Assembly (NCBI RefSeq): GCF_026420845.1
Contig: NZ_JAOWCB010000039.1
Location: 1 to 43,983 of the forward strand
Source of the DNA: Streptomyces sp. PR69
GTDB lineage: Bacteria; Actinomycetota; Actinomycetes; Streptomycetales; Streptomycetaceae
Direction: 5' to 3'
DNA length: 43,983 nt
The notes below the pieces were generated by a model. It saw nothing but the letters and a program-made list of their open reading frames with translations, searched no databases and was not told the DNA's origin. Position 1 is the stretch's first letter; every line of letters begins with the position of its first letter. Shown here one piece after another: positions 40,476 through 43,983 of this stretch. The translations under genes and the position numbers were made by a program.

Positions 40476-43400
40476 TCAGGCCTCGAAGACCTCGGAGACC
40501 AGCTGCTGCTGCTCCTGCTGGTGGCGCTTCGCCGAGCCGACCGCAGGGGAGGAGGAGTGCGGCCGGGAGATCCGGCGCAGACGCTCGCCGTGCGGGATGT
40601 CCGCGCCGACCGCCAGATCCAGGTGGTCGATCAGGTTCAGCGCGATGAACGGCCACGCACCCTGGTTCGCCGGCTCCTCCTGCGCCCACAGGTACTTCTC
40701 GGCGTTCGGGAACTTGGCGATCTCGGCCTGCAGCTCCGCGCCCGGCAGCGGGTAGAGCCGCTCCAGCCGGATGATCGCCGTGTCCGTGACGCCGCGCTTC
40801 TTACGCTCCGCCTCCAGGTCGTAGTAGACCTTGCCGGCGCAGAAGACGACCTTGCGCACGCCCGCGGGGTCGACGGAGTCGTCGCCGATGACCGGCCGGA
40901 AGCCGCCGACCGTGAACTCCTCCGCCTTCGACGCCGCGGCCTTCAGACGCAGCATCGACTTCGGGGTGAAGACGACGAGCGGCTTGTGGTGCGGGTTGTG
41001 GACCTGCCAGCGCAGCAGGTGGAAGTAGTTCGACGGCAGGGTCGGCATCGCGACCGTCATGTTGTTCTGCGCGCAGAGCTGGAGGAAGCGCTCCGGGCGG
41101 GCGGAGCTGTGGTCCGGGCCCTGGCCCTCGTAGCCGTGCGGCAGCAGCAGGGTGACGCCGGAGGTCTGGCCCCACTTCTGCTCGGCGGAGGAGATGAACT
41201 CGTCCACCACCGTCTGCGCGCCGTTGACGAAGTCGCCGAACTGCGCCTCCCACATCACCAGCGCGTTCGGGCGGGCAAGCGAGTAGCCGTACTCGAAGCC
41301 CATCGCCGCGTACTCGCTGAGCAGCGAGTCGTAGACGTTGTAGCGGGCCTGTTCCTCGTTGTTCAGGTAGAGCAGCGGGGTGTACTCCTCGCCGGTCTCC
41401 TGGTCGACCAGGACGGCGTGGCGCTGGCCGAAGGTGCCGCGGCGGGAGTCCTGGCCCGCGAGCCGCACCGGGATGTTCTCCATCAGCAGCGAGCCGATGG
41501 CCAGCGTCTCGCCCATGCCCCAGTCGATCGTGCCGTCCTCGACGGAGGCGGCGCGGCGCTGGAGCTGCGGCAGCAGCCGCGGGTGGACGGTGATGCCGTC
41601 CGGGATGTTCACCTGGGACTCGGCGATCCGCTTGACGACCTCCTGGGAGACCGCGGTGTCGACGTGCACCGGGAACTCGGGCTGGGCGTCCGGGACATGT
41701 GCCGGGGCCGGGTGCGAGGTGGCCTCGCGGACCTCCGCGAAGACCTTCTCCAGCTGGCCCTGGAAGTCCTGGAGCGCCTGCTCCGCCTCTTCCAGCGTGA
41801 TGTCGCCGCGACCGATCAGCGACTCGGTGTACAGCTTGCGCACCGAGCGCTTCTTGTCGATCAGGTTGTACATCTGCGGGTTGGTGAACTGCGGGTTGTC
41901 GCCCTCGTTGTGACCGCGGCGGCGGTAGCAGATGAGGTCGATCACGACATCCTTGTTGAACGCCTGGCGGAACTCGAAGGCGAGCCGGGCCACGCGGACC
42001 ACGGCCTCCGGGTCGTCGCCGTTCACATGGAAGATCGGGGCCTCGATCATGCGGGCCACATCGGTCGCGTACATGGACGAACGCGAGGACTCCGGGGCGG
42101 CGGTGAAGCCGACCTGGTTGTTGATCACGATGTGGACGGTGCCGCCGGTGCGGTAGCCGCGCAGCTGCGACATGTTCAGCGTCTCGGCGACGACGCCCTG
42201 GCCGGCGAAGGCCGCGTCGCCGTGCAGGGCGACGGGCAGGACGGTGAAGTCCGTGCCGCCCTTGTTGATGACGTCCTGCTTGGCGCGGGCGACGCCCTCC
42301 AGGACCGGGTCGACGGCCTCCAGGTGGGAGGGGTTGGCGACCAGGGAGACCTTGATCTGCTCGCCGTCGAGGCCGGTGAAGGTGCCCTCGGCGCCCAGGT
42401 GGTACTTCACATCGCCGGAGCCGTGCATCGACTTCGGGTCGAGGTTGCCCTCGAACTCCCGGAAGATCTGCGCGTACGACTTGCCGACGATGTTCGCCAG
42501 GACGTTGAGGCGGCCGCGGTGGGCCATGCCGATGACGACCTCGTCGAGACGGGACTCGGCCGCGGAGTCGATCACCGCGTCGAGCAGCGGGATGACGGAC
42601 TCGCCGCCCTCCAGCGAGAACCGCTTCTGGCCGACGTACTTGGTCTGCAGGAAGGTTTCGAACGCCTCGGCGGCGTTCAGCCGGCGCAGGATGCGCAGCT
42701 GCTCCTCGCGCTCCGGCTTGGTGTGCGGACGCTCCACCCGGTCCTGCAGCCACTTGCGCTGCTTGGGGTCCTGGATGTGCATGAATTCGATGCCGGTGGT
42801 GCGGCAGTAAGACTCACGCAGCACGCCCAGGATGTCGCGCAGCTTCATCATCGACTTGCCGGCGAAGCCGCCGACCGCGAACTCGCGCTCCAGGTCCCAC
42901 AGGGTGAGCCCGTGCTCGGTGATGTCCAGGTCGGGGTGCTTGCGCTGGCGGTACTCCAGCGGGTCGGTGTCGGCCATGACATGGCCGCGGACCCGGTAGG
43001 AGTGGATCAGCTCGAAGACGCGCGCCGCCTTGGTGACGTCGTCGTCGTGCGAGGCGTCGATGTCCTTGAGCCAGCGGACCGGCTCGTACGGGATGCGCAG
43101 CGACTGGAAGATGTCGTCGTAGAAGCCGTCCTCGCCGAGGAGGAGGTTCGCCACGATGCGCAGGAACTCGCCGGAGGCGGCGCCCTGGATGACGCGGTGG
43201 TCGTACGTCGACGTCAGCGTCATGACCTTGGAGATGCCCAGCTTGTTCAGGGTGTCCTGGGAGGTGCCCTGGAACTCGGCCGGGTAGTCCATGGAGCCGA
43301 CGCCCATGATCACGGACTGGCCGGGCATCAGCCGCGGCACGGAGTGGACGGTGCCCAGACCGCCGGGGTTGGTCAGCGAGACGGTGACGCCCGTGAAGTC

Positions 43401-43983
43401 GTCCATCGTCAGCTTGTTGTTCCGAGCGCGGCGGACGATGTCCTCGTACGCCTGCCAGAACTCGAAGAAGTTGAGCGTCTCGGCCTTCTTGATGCCGGCG
43501 ACGACCAGCTGGCGGTCGCCGTTCGGCTTCACCAGGTCGATGGCGAGGCCGAAGTTGACATGCTCCGGCTTGACCAGGGTCGGCTTGCCGTCCTTCTCCG
43601 CGTAGGACCAGTTCATCGACGGCATGGCCTTGATGGCCTGCACCATCGCGTACCCGATGAGGTGGGTGAAGGAGACCTTCCCGCCGCGGGCGCGCTTGAG
43701 GTGGTTGTTGATGACGATGCGGTTGTCGAAGAGGAGCTTCACCGGGACGGCGCGGACCGAGGTGGCGGTCGGCACCTCCAGCGAGGCGTCCATGTTCTTC
43801 GCGACGGCGGCGGAGGGGCCGCGCAGGGTGATGAACTCCGGGCCGGCCGGGGCCTCGGCGGCGGGCTTCTCCGCCTTGGCCGGCTTGGCGGCCTGCACGG
43901 CCTTCGCGGCGGCGGGCTTCGCCGGGGCGGGCGCGGCCTTCGCGGGAGCCGGGGTCGCGGCGGCGGGCTTGGCGGCCGGCGCT
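40476..43983 (-). CDS. kgd: Multifunctional 2-oxoglutarate dehydrogenase/decarboxylase (Kgd), 5' end outside window
   Basis: The window holds about 1169 C-terminal residues; the frame is open at the window edge, so the start lies beyond 43983. An Ala/Lys/Pro-rich linker precedes an E2-like acyltransferase domain (TSTYDHRVIQGAASGEFLRI with the catalytic His). It is fused to the thiamine-diphosphate E1 part (VVIGMAHRGRLNVLANIVGK, HGDAAFAGQGVVAETLNMSQ, YRRRGHNEGDNPQFTNPQMY, and near the C-terminus LYPLPGAELQAE). In actinobacteria this fused E1/E2 protein forms the 2-oxoglutarate dehydrogenase of the TCA cycle, regulated by OdhI/GarA-type FHA proteins. A terminator follows. Confidence 0.95.
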   Translation of the reverse strand, partial: APAAKPAAATPAPAKAAPAPAKPAAAKAVQAAKPAKAEKPAAEAPAGPEFITLRGPSAAVAKNMDASLEVPTATSVRAVPVKLLFDNRIVINNHLKRARGGKVSFTHLIGYAMVQAIKAMPSMNWSYAEKDGKPTLVKPEHVNFGLAIDLVKPNGDRQLVVAGIKKAETLNFFEFWQAYEDIVRRARNNKLTMDDFTGVTVSLTNPGGLGTVHSVPRLMPGQSVIMGVGSMDYPAEFQGTSQDTLNKLGISKVMTLTSTYDHRVIQGAASGEFLRIVANLLLGEDGFYDDIFQSLRIPYEPVRWLKDIDASHDDDVTKAARVFELIHSYRVRGHVMADTDPLEYRQRKHPDLDITEHGLTLWDLEREFAVGGFAGKSMMKLRDILGVLRESYCRTTGIEFMHIQDPKQRKWLQDRVERPHTKPEREEQLRILRRLNAAEAFETFLQTKYVGQKRFSLEGGESVIPLLDAVIDSAAESRLDEVVIGMAHRGRLNVLANIVGKSYAQIFREFEGNLDPKSMHGSGDVKYHLGAEGTFTGLDGEQIKVSLVANPSHLEAVDPVLEGVARAKQDVINKGGTDFTVLPVALHGDAAFAGQGVVAETLNMSQLRGYRTGGTVHIVINNQVGFTAAPESSRSSMYATDVARMIEAPIFHVNGDDPEAVVRVARLAFEFRQAFNKDVVIDLICYRRRGHNEGDNPQFTNPQMYNLIDKKRSVRKLYTESLIGRGDITLEEAEQALQDFQGQLEKVFAEVREATSHPAPAHVPDAQPEFPVHVDTAVSQEVVKRIAESQVNIPDGITVHPRLLPQLQRRAASVEDGTIDWGMGETLAIGSLLMENIPVRLAGQDSRRGTFGQRHAVLVDQETGEEYTPLLYLNNEEQARYNVYDSLLSEYAAMGFEYGYSLARPNALVMWEAQFGDFVNGAQTVVDEFISSAEQKWGQTSGVTLLLPHGYEGQGPDHSSARPERFLQLCAQNNMTVAMPTLPSNYFHLLRWQVHNPHHKPLVVFTPKSMLRLKAAASKAEEFTVGGFRPVIGDDSVDPAGVRKVVFCAGKVYYDLEAERKKRGVTDTAIIRLERLYPLPGAELQAEIAKFPNAEKYLWAQEEPANQGAWPFIALNLIDHLDLAVGADIPHGERLRRISRPHSSSPAVGSAKRHQQEQQQLVSEVFEA

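Overview
The window is a piece of a Streptomyces (or very close relative) chromosome. GC content is very high, third codon positions are almost all G or C, GTG starts are frequent, and several genes look leaderless. Gene order resembles what I recall of the S. coelicolor core around SCO5230-SCO5281: dasR-dasABC-dasD, a PdtaS-like kinase, wblE, a diacylglycerol-kinase-family gene, ushX/rshA-sigH, sodN-sodX, a polar amino acid ABC operon, malic enzyme and kgd. Species was not determined.

Region by region. (1) 50-2010: an SSS-family permease coupled to a DUF3311 protein. (2) 2139-9283: the chitobiose/N-acetylglucosamine block, with the regulator DasR divergent from the lipoprotein-permease genes dasABC, the cytoplasmic GH3 enzyme dasD and a SIS-domain sugar-phosphate enzyme. 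Two DasR (dre) operators lie between dasR and dasA. A third dre-like site lies before the next gene, a HisKA_2 sensor kinase. (3) 9670-14928: the kinase, wblE with a CRP-like site upstream, a lipid kinase, a small membrane protein, and the RshA-SigH anti-sigma/sigma pair behind a sigma-B/H-type promoter. (4) 15255-17626: a PLP enzyme, a flavohaemoglobin gene broken by two deletions, and an intact nsrR with an NsrR operator. (5) 17806-20999: a family 2B encapsulin shell protein carrying a cyclic-nucleotide-binding-like domain, overlapping by one base a polyprenyl diphosphate synthase (a known cargo class), then a small uncharacterised protein. (6) 21131-26613: the protease snpA with its divergent LysR activator, a PrmC-related methyltransferase, Ni-SOD and its maturation protease, a CGNR zinc-finger protein and a methyltransferase. 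(7) 26735-31475: an ABC importer of the glutamate/polar amino acid type and malic enzyme. (8) 31476-37068: a gene-free stretch with a degenerate ~39 bp tandem repeat, then a PhoD phosphatase pair, a quinone-reductase-like MDR enzyme and a secreted GH5 enzyme. (9) 37102-40321: a tiny HTH gene plus a Clp-N-domain gene behind two matching operators, a dispersed-repeat region, a DUF4097-PadR operon and a DUF6104-type small protein. (10) 40476 to the window edge: kgd, the fused E2/E1 2-oxoglutarate dehydrogenase, cut at its 5' end.

The most interesting system is the encapsulin shell/prenyl synthase pair. Its points of interest are a candidate disordered cargo-loading leader, a strong hairpin between shell and enzyme core, and a neighbouring third gene. 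Next come the decayed hmp beside a live nsrR, the HTH/Clp-N operon with duplicated GTCAA-N6-TTGAC sites, the dre site before the sensor kinase, and the 39 bp repeat array. No tRNA, rRNA, CRISPR array or insertion sequence was seen.
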